DNA of 64,000 bases from Noviherbaspirillum saxi (GTDB lineage: Bacteria > Pseudomonadota > Gammaproteobacteria > Burkholderiales > Burkholderiaceae_D). Shown here piece after piece: positions 1-8,319 of the stretch. The notes below the pieces were generated by a model. It was given only the letters and a program-made list of their open reading frames with translations. It ran no database searches and was not told the DNA's origin. The DNA lies in contig NZ_QYUO01000001.1 of NCBI RefSeq assembly GCF_003591035.1, positions 1,054,001 through 1,118,000 on the forward strand, in the 5' to 3' direction. The translations under genes were made by a program, and so were the position numbers. Position 1 is the first letter of the stretch. Every line of letters begins with the position of its first letter.

Positions 1-1
1 C

Positions 2-457
2 GATAGTCAGACCGCAGTGTTTATTGTCGGGTCATCGCGCGGTGGCGGCCTGCATGCCTTGCTCTGGGTGCAGCGCATGTTTCCCGGGCACTTCAAGAAT
101 TTCATTTTCGTGAACGCACGCACGGTCGACTCGCATGCCTACGGCGGTGAAGGTGCGGTGGAGCACATGCGCGCCGAAGCAAATGCCACTCTCAAGTTCT
201 TTGTCGACTTCTGCCATAGCCATGGCATGGCATCCGCCGCCTACCTTGGCTTCGGTACTGATGTGGTGGATGAAGTGACCAAACTGTGTGAAACGGTGAG
301 CAAGGAATATCCGAGTTCGATCTTTTTCACCAGTAAACTAATTTTCGAACACGACAACTGGTTCACCCGGCTGTTGCATAATCAGGCGGCATTGGCGATT
401 CAGCGGAGACTGCATTTTGAGAGTTTGCAGATGGTGATTTTGCCGATGAAAGTGTAG
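2..457 (+). CDS. APC-family amino acid permease, C-terminal part (cut by window start)
   Basis: The reading frame is open to the first bases of the window, so only the last ~152 residues of a longer protein are present. They contain no membrane spans and resemble the soluble, cytoplasmic C-terminal domain found after the 12 transmembrane helices of APC permeases in Burkholderiales. Landmarks are an early VGSSRGGGLHALLWVQR segment, a central LGFGTD stretch and the ending QRRLHFESLQMVILPMKV. A GTG at position 17 should not be taken as the start because the frame continues upstream. The transport substrate cannot be deduced from this part. The family call rests on remembered similarity of the tail and is reasonably but not fully secure. 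Confidence 0.7.
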   Translation, partial: DSQTAVFIVGSSRGGGLHALLWVQRMFPGHFKNFIFVNARTVDSHAYGGEGAVEHMRAEANATLKFFVDFCHSHGMASAAYLGFGTDVVDEVTKLCETVSKEYPSSIFFTSKLIFEHDNWFTRLLHNQAALAIQRRLHFESLQMVILPMKV

Positions 458-512
458 GACCGTGCAGGCTGTTAGGAAATCGCCGATTCTGCGAATTCCA
501 GGCGCATCAAAC

Positions 513-541
513 AAAAACGCCGCTCTTTAGGCGGCGTCTGT
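513..541. terminator. Bidirectional intrinsic terminator
   Basis: A perfect 7-bp GC-rich stem (517-523 paired with 531-537) closes a 7-nt loop. It is preceded by an A-run (U-run on the minus strand) and followed by TTTT on the plus side. It lies between the permease end and the convergent DUF4148 gene, so it can serve both. Confidence 0.7.
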
Positions 542-557
542 TTTAGTGCAAGCAGTA

Positions 558-926
558 TTAGTTGACGTTTGCTGCCTTACCGCCGCGAGCAAGGCGGGAG
601 CCTGCGTTGCTGCCGTTGGTCAAACCTGGATACTGGCCGTCGAACTCCTGGTGCGCCAGTGCGTACGAGCCATCTTCCTGGGCTTGCTTGAGTTCGGCCA
701 TTACTTGCGCCCGTGTCTTGGTCGAAGCGAACCGGGCATCGGGCGCGGTAAATTCGTTGCCGCCAGCGACGTAAGTCCCTTGAGCTTGCGCATCCTTCAG
801 TTCTGCGATCACTTCAGCGCGGGTTTTTGTCGATTGGAAGTCGATGAAGTCTACCCATTCAGCCGCAAAAGCGGAGCTTGTACCAGCGAGGATAGCGATA
901 GCGGCAATCAGATTTTTAGCATTCAT
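558..926 (-). CDS. DUF4148 domain secreted protein
   Basis: A 122-residue protein with a clear Sec signal peptide: Lys near the N-terminus, a hydrophobic core, and a likely AFA-A cut after about residue 22. The mature part contains two copies of a STKTRA(E/Q)V(I/M)AELK(D/Q)AQ motif, at about residues 32-50 and 69-87. This is the hallmark of DUF4148, a small periplasmic family expanded in Burkholderiales. A GGAG Shine-Dalgarno precedes the ATG. The function of the family is unknown; the repeats suggest short amphipathic helices. It is monocistronic, bounded by the terminator at 513-541 and by a long upstream gap. Confidence 0.85.
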   Translation of the reverse strand: MNAKNLIAAIAILAGTSSAFAAEWVDFIDFQSTKTRAEVIAELKDAQAQGTYVAGGNEFTAPDARFASTKTRAQVMAELKQAQEDGSYALAHQEFDGQYPGLTNGSNAGSRLARGGKAANVN

Positions 927-1234
927 TTTGATTCTCCAGAAATAACGGTTAGTAACTCAGTCTCGGCGATTCAGGCAAACGTCTGCCGTCGGGGCCTGCC
1001 TCGGTGCGTCGCACTCGTTTTGTCGTGTGCTCATCGATGAAGCACAGTTTATTCATTGCGGGAATGGAGATAAACAGCGACTGTAGCAATTGGTTATTTC
1101 GAAAAGCGAAATGAAGTTCATCTAAAGGCTTGTTGATTCACAACCATTTGGCTACCAGTAATTGCGGGAGGGGCTATTCACTATTAACTGACCGTGCCTG
1201 CCGCCTTGACACCCTATTGCCCTAAAATGGTGTC
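927..1234. other. Intergenic gap between divergent genes
   Basis: A 308-bp divergent spacer that must hold the promoters of the DUF4148 gene (minus) and the DUF2939 gene (plus). I see no convincing -35/-10 pair, RNA gene or repeat in it. Confidence 0.4.
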
Positions 1235-1792
1235 ATGAAACGACTCGCCGCCGCCGCGCTTACGCTCGCCATTCTGCTGGTCCTGGCAAGCTACTTCAGT
1301 CCGCACTGGACGCTATATCGCATGCGTAGCGCAATTGAAAACCGCGACTATGAATCCTTTTCCTCCTACGTTGATTTTCCGGCGCTTCGCAGTAGTTTGA
1401 AGGAGCAGGTGACCGGTACAACGGGTAGGAAGCCAGGCGTGAACCCGAACCACGGCAATTCCCTGGAATCGCTGACGGAGACCATCGTCAACGGTCTGGC
1501 CGGGCCGTTGATCGATGTCATGCTGACGCCGCCGGGCATCATCGAGATGCTCCATGTGGGCAAACCAGGCATCACACGGAATGTTGTTGTCAGCACGCTT
1601 ACCCAAGTGCCTGATGCGACCGTCTTGCCCGCGATGACGGTGTCTTACCGTGGATGGGAGCGTGTCGTGTTTCGAGGGGCTAACTTGCCGGCCGAGAGCG
1701 GGAACTTCGTGCTTCGCCGTCAGAACTTGTGGACATGGAAACTGGCCGAAGTCGAACTGGAGCGTCAGTCCGGGAAAGCAGAGCCCGGATAG
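1235..1792 (+). CDS. DUF2939 family membrane-anchored protein
   Basis: A 185-residue protein starting MKRLAAAALTLAILLVLASY, an uncleaved signal anchor or signal peptide. It is followed by the typical DUF2939 opening (SPHWTLYRMRSAIENRDYE), in which a short helix precedes the description of a pair of residues 'used' by the domain. The remainder is soluble and probably periplasmic. The family is widespread in Proteobacteria and has no established function. The gene stands alone; the next small frame begins 34 nt downstream and could be cotranscribed. The start codon has only a weak ribosome binding site. Confidence 0.75.
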   Translation: MKRLAAAALTLAILLVLASYFSPHWTLYRMRSAIENRDYESFSSYVDFPALRSSLKEQVTGTTGRKPGVNPNHGNSLESLTETIVNGLAGPLIDVMLTPPGIIEMLHVGKPGITRNVVVSTLTQVPDATVLPAMTVSYRGWERVVFRGANLPAESGNFVLRRQNLWTWKLAEVELERQSGKAEPG

Positions 1793-1826
1793 CCCATGAT
1801 AGGGTTTCGCCTCCCATAGACATGGC

Positions 1827-2048
1827 ATGTCATTGCCCGTCGTATACGCTTTAATTGCTCTCTTTGCAATTGCGTGTCGCATGAATTCCATGGAATACAA
1901 ATTATTGCAGCTCTTGGGCGTGATCCTTCTGGCAGGTGGTTTGATAGCGGCCAACATGGATGCTGCCATGATATCGATTGCCGGGGTCATGATAGGCGCC
2001 ATTGTCCTGCTATGCGGCCTGGCCGGCGCCTGGTTCAACGATGAATAG
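1827..2048 (+). CDS. Small hypothetical two-helix membrane protein
   Basis: A 73-residue frame with hydrophobic stretches at about 5-17, 25-42 and 46-67 and an acidic end (FNDE). I do not recognise it. An internal ATG at 1881 would give a 55-residue, cleanly two-helix hairpin protein and may be the true start; neither start has a strong ribosome binding site. It lies downstream of the DUF2939 gene on the same strand and may be its partner. Coding status is uncertain. Confidence 0.45.
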   Translation: MSLPVVYALIALFAIACRMNSMEYKLLQLLGVILLAGGLIAANMDAAMISIAGVMIGAIVLLCGLAGAWFNDE

Positions 2049-2276
2049 CGCAGCCTTCATCGGTGCGGGCGTCGAACCCGACTATTCTCCATCCGCTGTC
2101 CATCCAAGGTTTTCTCTTTTCAATGCCACTTCGCCAACAGGCATTGCCCGCCACTTTAAGCTATATTCTGCAGCGGCCGTATATGAAGCTATGAAGCGAT
2201 CTGTATTGCTTTACGCAATCATGGTTGTCAGCCGACGCATACGGGCAAAGCTTATCAGGCATAAACAAGGAAAATC

Positions 2277-2417
2277 ATGAAGGAAAAGGGCTGGACCATC
2301 ATTCAAACCATGATCGCACTGCTGATCGCCGGCATTATCGGCAGCATCGCGGTGCGAGCCATTATCGATATGCGTTGCGAAGAGGATCCATCCAGATCGT
2401 TTTGCGCCAAGCGATAG
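2277..2417 (+). CDS. 46-residue protein with a type IV prepilin-like N-terminus
   Basis: The ATG at 2277 is preceded by AAGGA at good spacing and opens a 46-codon frame ending TAG. Residues 1-5 (MKEKG) followed by WTIIQTMIALLIAGIIG look like a short class III leader cut after Gly5, followed by the hydrophobic pilin helix. Position 5 of the mature part is Gln instead of the nearly invariant Glu. After about 30 residues it ends in a charged tail with two Cys (RCEEDP...FCAKR), so no pilin globular domain is present. It may be a minimal pseudopilin relic or simply a small inner-membrane protein. There are no other pilus genes nearby, although an orphan GspE/PilB ATPase lies at 55.5 kb. Confidence 0.45.
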   Translation: MKEKGWTIIQTMIALLIAGIIGSIAVRAIIDMRCEEDPSRSFCAKR

Positions 2418-2488
2418 CCCTCCCACCACTGCAAGCGTGAAGCGTCCTGCATTGCCAGGATGCGCTTCGCATCACTCCCCCACCGGTA

Positions 2489-5400
2489 TCAACGAGCTTC
2501 CTCATTCACCGTAGCGGTCTTCACGGCGTGGTCATGACCCTTGAGTTTGCCGCGCAGGCGGCGCAATACCAGTTCAAGATCGTCGATATAGGTATAGACG
2601 GAGGGCACCACGAGCAGGCTGAGCAATGTTGAAGTAATCAAGCCGCCGATGACGGCAATCGCCATCGGTGACCGGAAGCTCGGATCCGCCCCCCAGCCCA
2701 GCGCCAGCGGCATCATGCCGGCGCCCATCGCAATGGTCGTCATGACGATCGGACGACTGCGCTTGTGGCAGGCATCGACCAGCGCATCGAAGCGATTCAT
2801 GCCGGTGAAGCGCGCCAGGATTGCATAATCCACCAGCAGGATGGAATTCTTGGTGACGATCCCCATCAACATGATCAGGCCAATCATCGATGGCATGGAC
2901 AAGGCTTTTCCGGTAATGAGCAAGGCGACGAAGGCGCCGCCGATCGATAGTGGGAGCGCGGCCAGAATAGTGATCGGCTGCATGAAATCCCTGAACAACA
3001 ACACCAGCACGCCATAAATGCACAACACGCCGATCAGCATCGCAATACCGAAACTGGCGAACAAGGCCTGCATTTCCTGGGCGTCGCCAAGTTCGGCGAT
3101 CTTGACTGAGGGCGGCAGATTCTTCATCGAAGGCAATGCTCTGGCTTCGGTATTCAGCTCGCCGAGCGAGCGGTTGCCGAGTTCCACTTCCAGCGTTACA
3201 TTGCGGCTGCGGTTGAGCCGGTCGATCTGCGCCGGTCCGCTGTCGATGCTGACGTCGGCTACGGTGCCCAGCATGACGGGGCCATGGCGGCCGGGCACGG
3301 TAAGGCGTTCGATGGCCGCGAGATCGGCACGCACGGCGTCAGGCAGCTTGACGCGAATCGGTACCTGGCGCTCCGACAGGTTCAGTTTCGGCAGACTGAT
3401 GTCATAGTCGCCGGCCGTCGCGACGCGGACTGTTTCACCTATGCTTGATGCGGTGACGCCGAGATCGGCCGCGCGCGCGAAATCGGGCCGCACGATGATT
3501 TCCGGTCGCACCAGTGAAGCGCTTGAACTGACATTGCCGATACCTTCCAGGGTGCGCAGGTCGCGTGCCACTTTTTGCGCAGCATCTTGTAACGCGACGG
3601 GATCTTCACTACGCAAGACCAGCTGCATCTTGACACCGGTATCCGGCGGACCCACGTTAAAGCGTGCGCCGGGAATGTCGGAAAGGCGCTGCCGCAACTC
3701 TTGCTCAAGGTCGGTCAAGGATTCGGCGCGCTCGGTGCGATGCACTGTCGACAAGGTCAATACCGCACGGCGCGCTTCCGCTGCAGCGCCGGGCACAAAG
3801 GCATCCCCGCTGGAGCCGCCGCCGATCGAGCTGAACACGCTGACAATGCCTTTGACTTGCATGGCTTCGCGCCGTGCACGTTCGGCGACCTCGGCGGTTT
3901 CCGCCAAGGTGCTGCCGGGCGGCAGTTCGAGGTTGATCTGTGTCTGGTTGCGGTCGGCGGAAGGAACAAAGCCGGTCGGCAGCAGAGGAACCAAGGCAAG
4001 CGATGTGAAAAAGAACACCGCCGAGCCGATCGCCGTTATCAGGCGGTGACGCAGGCACCATTGCATCACGACCAGGTAACGTCGCATGATCCAGCCATCC
4101 GTGTGTTCAGTCGGTTTTTCCGGTTTCAACAGGTAAGCCGCCATCATCGGCGTCAGCAATCGCGCGACGACCAGCGATGCAAGGATGGCGATCACCGCGG
4201 TCCAGCCGAACTGTTTGAAGAACAGGCCGGGAATGCCGCCCATAAATGCCGTGGGCAGGAACACTGCCACCAGCGCGAACGTGGTGGCAATAACCGCCAT
4301 GCCGATTTCATCGGCTGCATCGAGTGCGGCCTGCATCGGGCTCTTGCCCATGTGCAGATGGCGTGTGATGTTCTCGATTTCCACGATTGCGTCATCAACC
4401 AGCACGCCAACCACAAGTGCTATGGCGAGCAGTGTCACGGTGTTGAGCGTATAACCGAAATAGGAGAGGCCGAGAAAGGTGGGGATGACCGACAGCGGCA
4501 GTGCCGCAGCCGAGACAAGTGTCGCACGCCAGTCGCGCAGGAACCACCATACCACCAGCACGGCGAGGAGCGCGCCCTCATAGAGCAGATGCATGGAACC
4601 GTCGAAGTTTTCTTCAACCGGCATGGCGTTGTCGATCACTTGCTTGAGCGCGATGTTCGGATACGCCTTCTGCAATTCTTCAATCGCATCGCGCGCGTCG
4701 CGTGCCACGGCAACTTCACTCGCACCCTTGGTCCTGAAGATTTCAAAGCCGACTACCTTTCGCCCGTCCTGAGTGGCTTCCGATCGCTGTTCTGCAACGG
4801 TATCGCTGACGTTGCCGATCTGGTCCAGTCTGATCCGGCGGCCATCGGCCAGTGGAATATGCAGAGAGGCAAGTTCGGAAGCGGTTTTCACCGTCGCAAT
4901 GGTGCGCACGGCCTGCTCGGCGCCGCTCACATCGCCGCGTCCGCCCGGCGCTTCCTGTTGCACCAGCCGCAGCTGGCGCGATACATCGATCGCCGAGACG
5001 CCAAGCGCCGTCATTTTGCCGGCATCCAGTTCGATACGGATTTCACGCGTGGCGCCGCCGATCCGTTTGATCGCACCCACGCCAGGTACGGCAAGTATTC
5101 GCTTGGTGACGGCGTTATCGACGAACCAGCTTAGTTCTTGCTGGTCGAGACGGCTGTCGGCTCCGGCCGCGGTACTGGCAATGAAGCTTAGTACCGCGCG
5201 GCCGGCGGTGGGGTTCTTGGTTACAGTCGGATCACGCAGCTCGCTGGGCAGATCGGCGCGGACTCGAGCGACGGCGTCGCGCACATCGTTAACCGCATCG
5301 GAAATCTGCTTTTCCAGGATGAACTCGATCGTTATCTGTACTTCGCCGTCGAGCACCTTGGTATGCAGATTCTTCACACCCTGTACCGAAGCAATCGAGT

Positions 5401-5605
5401 CCTCGATCTTTCGCGCGACCTCGGTTTCGAGCTGGGCCGGCGCCGCACCCGGCAGCGAAGCATTTACGGTGACGATCGGCAGTTCAATATCGGGAAAGTC
5501 CTGCACTGCGTTGAAGCGATAGGCGAGCAAGCCGCCCAATGTCAGCAGGGCAAACAGCATGATCGCAGGAATAGGATTGCGGATGGAGAGGGCGGAAAAA
5601 TTCAC
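2489..5605 (-). CDS. RND multidrug efflux permease (HAE1/AcrB type)
   Basis: A 1038-residue inner-membrane proton antiporter, the usual length for an AcrB/MexB-type pump. The N-terminus (NFSALSIRNPIPAIMLFALLTLGG) is the first helix. The Asp pair of the proton relay is seen in GVLVDDAIVEIENI near residue 400, and the TM10 Lys in GIVTKNSILLVDYA near residue 930. Two large periplasmic loops occupy the expected places. I place the start at the GTG at 5603-5605 rather than an ATG 18 codons upstream: AAGGA overlaps the TAA of the upstream adaptor gene, giving coupled translation with a 10-nt gap. It is the last gene of the efflux operon. Substrates cannot be read from the sequence. Confidence 0.92.
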   Translation of the reverse strand: MNFSALSIRNPIPAIMLFALLTLGGLLAYRFNAVQDFPDIELPIVTVNASLPGAAPAQLETEVARKIEDSIASVQGVKNLHTKVLDGEVQITIEFILEKQISDAVNDVRDAVARVRADLPSELRDPTVTKNPTAGRAVLSFIASTAAGADSRLDQQELSWFVDNAVTKRILAVPGVGAIKRIGGATREIRIELDAGKMTALGVSAIDVSRQLRLVQQEAPGGRGDVSGAEQAVRTIATVKTASELASLHIPLADGRRIRLDQIGNVSDTVAEQRSEATQDGRKVVGFEIFRTKGASEVAVARDARDAIEELQKAYPNIALKQVIDNAMPVEENFDGSMHLLYEGALLAVLVVWWFLRDWRATLVSAAALPLSVIPTFLGLSYFGYTLNTVTLLAIALVVGVLVDDAIVEIENITRHLHMGKSPMQAALDAADEIGMAVIATTFALVAVFLPTAFMGGIPGLFFKQFGWTAVIAILASLVVARLLTPMMAAYLLKPEKPTEHTDGWIMRRYLVVMQWCLRHRLITAIGSAVFFFTSLALVPLLPTGFVPSADRNQTQINLELPPGSTLAETAEVAERARREAMQVKGIVSVFSSIGGGSSGDAFVPGAAAEARRAVLTLSTVHRTERAESLTDLEQELRQRLSDIPGARFNVGPPDTGVKMQLVLRSEDPVALQDAAQKVARDLRTLEGIGNVSSSASLVRPEIIVRPDFARAADLGVTASSIGETVRVATAGDYDISLPKLNLSERQVPIRVKLPDAVRADLAAIERLTVPGRHGPVMLGTVADVSIDSGPAQIDRLNRSRNVTLEVELGNRSLGELNTEARALPSMKNLPPSVKIAELGDAQEMQALFASFGIAMLIGVLCIYGVLVLLFRDFMQPITILAALPLSIGGAFVALLITGKALSMPSMIGLIMLMGIVTKNSILLVDYAILARFTGMNRFDALVDACHKRSRPIVMTTIAMGAGMMPLALGWGADPSFRSPMAIAVIGGLITSTLLSLLVVPSVYTYIDDLELVLRRLRGKLKGHDHAVKTATVNEEAR

Positions 5606-5615
5606 GCTACGTTCC

Positions 5616-6746
5616 TTATTTTGCTTTGGGCGACACGACCTTGACCAGATCGCCGTCATTCAGGAAGCCGGCTCCGCTTGCCACGATGGAGGCATCTTCG
5701 GCAATGCCCTCAAGTATCTCGACCCGGTCTGCAAGTCGACGACCGGTCTTTACCTTGACCTGGCTGACCCGATTGTCCTGATTAAGGCGGAAAACATAGC
5801 TGAACCCGTCGCGCACGACCAGTGCCTGCTGTGGCACGGTCAAGGCGGACGAGATGCCCAGATCGAATTCGCCTTTGGCAAACATGCCGGCTTTCGCCGG
5901 TGCGACATTGTCCGCCGTTGGCGTGAGGTCGACGTAGACGAGCGCGGAACGTGTTTGCGGATCGACCGTCGGCGCGAACTTGCGCACCCGGCCCTTGATT
6001 TCGGTGCCGTTGGCCGCAGTGATCAGCGCGGGAGTGCCGGTGCGCAGCTTGCCCAGTTCGGTAGAGGTGACTTCCGCCCGCCATTCCAGCCGACCCTGCC
6101 GGATCAGCCGGAACAGCTCGGTGCCGGCCGGTACCACGGCACCGACCGTCGCGTTGCGCGCGGAAATAATGCCGTCATCGGGTGCGATCAGGCGTGCGTA
6201 TGTCAGCCTGAGTTGCTGCGCTGCGAGCGTGGCCTTTGCCGCCTCGACCTTTGCCTTTGCGGTTTGTTCGGTAGTCAGATATTGGTTGATTTGTTGCGTG
6301 CTGAGCGCGCCGGTCTGCTGCAGCGTACGGGCGCGCGCGGCGTTGCCCGCGGCATCGGCGGCATTCGCTTCGGCTTCCATCAGGCCTGCGCGCGCCTGCG
6401 CGACATCGGCCTTGACGGTATCTTCCGCGAAGGTGGCCAGCACCTGCCCGGCGCGTACCGTGTCGCCGACATTGACACGCACATCGGTCAGGCGCAAGCC
6501 ATTGGATTCGCTGCCGATGATGGCTTCCTGCCAGGCGGCGATGTTGCCGTTGGCCGTCATGCGGACTGGCACCTTGGCCTGTGTCGGCTTGACTGTGGTG
6601 ACTGTCAATGCCGGCTTGGGTGCGGATGGTTTTTTATCTTCAGCGGCGGCGCCCGGCCTGCCGGCGAAAAGCGCAATCCCGACTGCGGCCAGCACGGCGG
6701 CGACGATCAGGCCAATGGTCAGCGGCTTGAATTGAATACGTTTCAT
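5616..6746 (-). CDS. RND efflux periplasmic adaptor (membrane fusion protein)
   Basis: A 376-residue adaptor that bridges the inner-membrane pump and the outer-membrane channel. One N-terminal transmembrane anchor (about residues 10-30) without a lipobox is followed by an Ala/Pro/Lys linker. A split biotinyl-lipoyl domain comes next (GNIAAWQEAIIGSES..., later YARLIAPDDGIISARN), flanking an Ala-rich alpha-helical hairpin. Beta-barrel and membrane-proximal domains end the protein (VPQQALVVRDGFSYVF). The start was set at MKRIQFKPL because a longer upstream extension lacks signal-like character. It lies 31 nt after the outer-membrane gene and 10 nt before the pump gene, in the order OMF-MFP-RND. 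Confidence 0.9.
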   Translation of the reverse strand: MKRIQFKPLTIGLIVAAVLAAVGIALFAGRPGAAAEDKKPSAPKPALTVTTVKPTQAKVPVRMTANGNIAAWQEAIIGSESNGLRLTDVRVNVGDTVRAGQVLATFAEDTVKADVAQARAGLMEAEANAADAAGNAARARTLQQTGALSTQQINQYLTTEQTAKAKVEAAKATLAAQQLRLTYARLIAPDDGIISARNATVGAVVPAGTELFRLIRQGRLEWRAEVTSTELGKLRTGTPALITAANGTEIKGRVRKFAPTVDPQTRSALVYVDLTPTADNVAPAKAGMFAKGEFDLGISSALTVPQQALVVRDGFSYVFRLNQDNRVSQVKVKTGRRLADRVEILEGIAEDASIVASGAGFLNDGDLVKVVSPKAK

Positions 6747-6777
6747 GTGATGTTTTTGCTCATCGTCATCGGAAATT

Positions 6778-8172
6778 TCAGGGTTGCGCAATGGCGTTCC
6801 AGCCGCCGCCGGCCGCGCGGTACAGGGCGATCCATGCCGCGATGCGTTCACGCTGAAGCGAGACCACGGCGAGTTCCGCGGCAAGGCGGGTGCGGCGCGA
6901 TTCTTCCAGTTCGACCAGGCTGGCCAGACCGCCACCATACAGCGCCTCGGTAGCCGCAAATGAACGACGGTAGCCTTCGGCCGCAATGCGGGCATCGTCG
7001 CTGCGGGAACTGGTGCTCTGAAGACTGACCAGTGCTTGTTCGACTTCGCGCACCGCTTGCCGCACTTGCGCGCGATAACGGACGACCGCATCGTCGTATC
7101 GGGCCCGTGCCGCCTCTGCAATGGCGATGCGCCGGCCACCGTCGAACACCGGCACCGACAGCGCAAGCGGTCCGATCGACCAGGTCGTCAAATCCACTTC
7201 CGCGCCGCCGGTTCGGAACCGGGTCGCGCCCAGCGAGCCGCTCAGGGTCAGCCGCGGATAGCGCTGCGCCTGTGCACTGCCGAGATCGGCGCTGGCGGCG
7301 GCGACTTCGCGTTCCGTATTGAATATGTCCGGACGCTGGGCCAGCACGTTGGCTGGCAGGCGGTCTACCGAAAGCATAAAGCTCTGGGGTAGAACGGCCG
7401 ACATTGCGCCGAGCCGCTGGCGCAGGGGCGTTTCGGATATTGCTGTGAGGGCGACCAGCGCCTTGACATCCAGCTCGCACTGCGCCTGTTGCTGGGTCGC
7501 GCGGCTATTCGCATCCGCCGCGCTGGCACGTGCAAGCGCGGCATTGGCCGGCGACTGAAAGCCGGCTTCGGCACTCAGCTTGGCAAGACGTGCAGTTTCG
7601 GCGCGCGAACCGGCATCGGAGCGGGCGATGGCCAGCAGCAGTTCACAGCTGCGCAAGCTGTAGTATTGGCTGGCGAGTTCGGCGGCAACGGAAACACGGG
7701 CTTCATGCCAACCTGCTTCCGCGCCTGCCAGACGTTCTTCGGCTGCTGTGCGTCCGGCGCGGTTGCCGCCGAACAAATCGATTTCCCATGCTGTTTGCAT
7801 GCCTGCCTGTAGTGCACTTCCGGTGGGTGTAGGAGGCTGCGAACGCGCCCGGGTGGCGCTCAGCGATGCATCGGCCGTCGGCAGCAGGGCAGCGGCCGCA
7901 GCCACGCGATTGGCGCGCGCCTGCGCAATGCGGGCGCTTGCCGCGGAAACCGTTGGGCTGGCTTCCTGCGCAGCGGCAATCAGCTCGGTCAATAATGGGT
8001 CGTTGTGCTGGTTCCACCACTCCGCCAGCTTGTGCGGGTTGCCGTCATGCGGCAAGGGCGCATGCCATTGCGCCGGCGGGTTTGCATCGACCTTGGTCGG
8101 CACCGGTTGTATTGCGCAGGCCGTCAGCAAGGGTGTCAGGCAGGCAAGGGCAATGGCTTGAAATATATTCAT
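6778..8172 (-). CDS. Outer-membrane efflux lipoprotein (NodT/OprM family)
   Basis: A 464-residue TolC-like channel. The signal peptide begins MNIFQAIALACL and ends in a lipobox LTAC, so the mature protein should be acylated at Cys18 or so. The two OEP repeats are visible: the first half carries EWWNQHNDPLLTELIAAA and ASARIAQARA, and the second has the repeat-like RYPRLTLSGSLG and ARARYDDAVVRYRAQV. A frame opening 38 codons upstream exists but would bury the signal peptide, so the ATG at 8172 is preferred. It is the first gene of the tripartite efflux operon; its promoter should lie in the 147 bp before it. Confidence 0.9.
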   Translation of the reverse strand: MNIFQAIALACLTPLLTACAIQPVPTKVDANPPAQWHAPLPHDGNPHKLAEWWNQHNDPLLTELIAAAQEASPTVSAASARIAQARANRVAAAAALLPTADASLSATRARSQPPTPTGSALQAGMQTAWEIDLFGGNRAGRTAAEERLAGAEAGWHEARVSVAAELASQYYSLRSCELLLAIARSDAGSRAETARLAKLSAEAGFQSPANAALARASAADANSRATQQQAQCELDVKALVALTAISETPLRQRLGAMSAVLPQSFMLSVDRLPANVLAQRPDIFNTEREVAAASADLGSAQAQRYPRLTLSGSLGATRFRTGGAEVDLTTWSIGPLALSVPVFDGGRRIAIAEAARARYDDAVVRYRAQVRQAVREVEQALVSLQSTSSRSDDARIAAEGYRRSFAATEALYGGGLASLVELEESRRTRLAAELAVVSLQRERIAAWIALYRAAGGGWNAIAQP

Positions 8173-8319
8173 GCGCTTTTCTTGAGAAGACTGCATGCAT
8201 GGTGGCAGACAAAATAGCGGCCGCTGCCGGCGGGGGCGGCCTTGCCATTCATCATCGAAAAAGGCGAGTTGATGAAACTTCGCCATGGTATAGGCAAAGA
8301 TTGTCGGTGACCATGGTCT

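Noticed and set aside
2002..2280. 92-codon plus-strand frame overlapping the small membrane protein and the prepilin-like gene
   Set aside because: No ribosome binding site and an unconvincing composition; the overlapping small frames have better signals.
3701..6953. Long plus-strand frames (477 and 464 codons) opposite the RND pump and adaptor genes
   Set aside because: Low-complexity His/Arg/Gln-rich translations opposite genes with intact family motifs.
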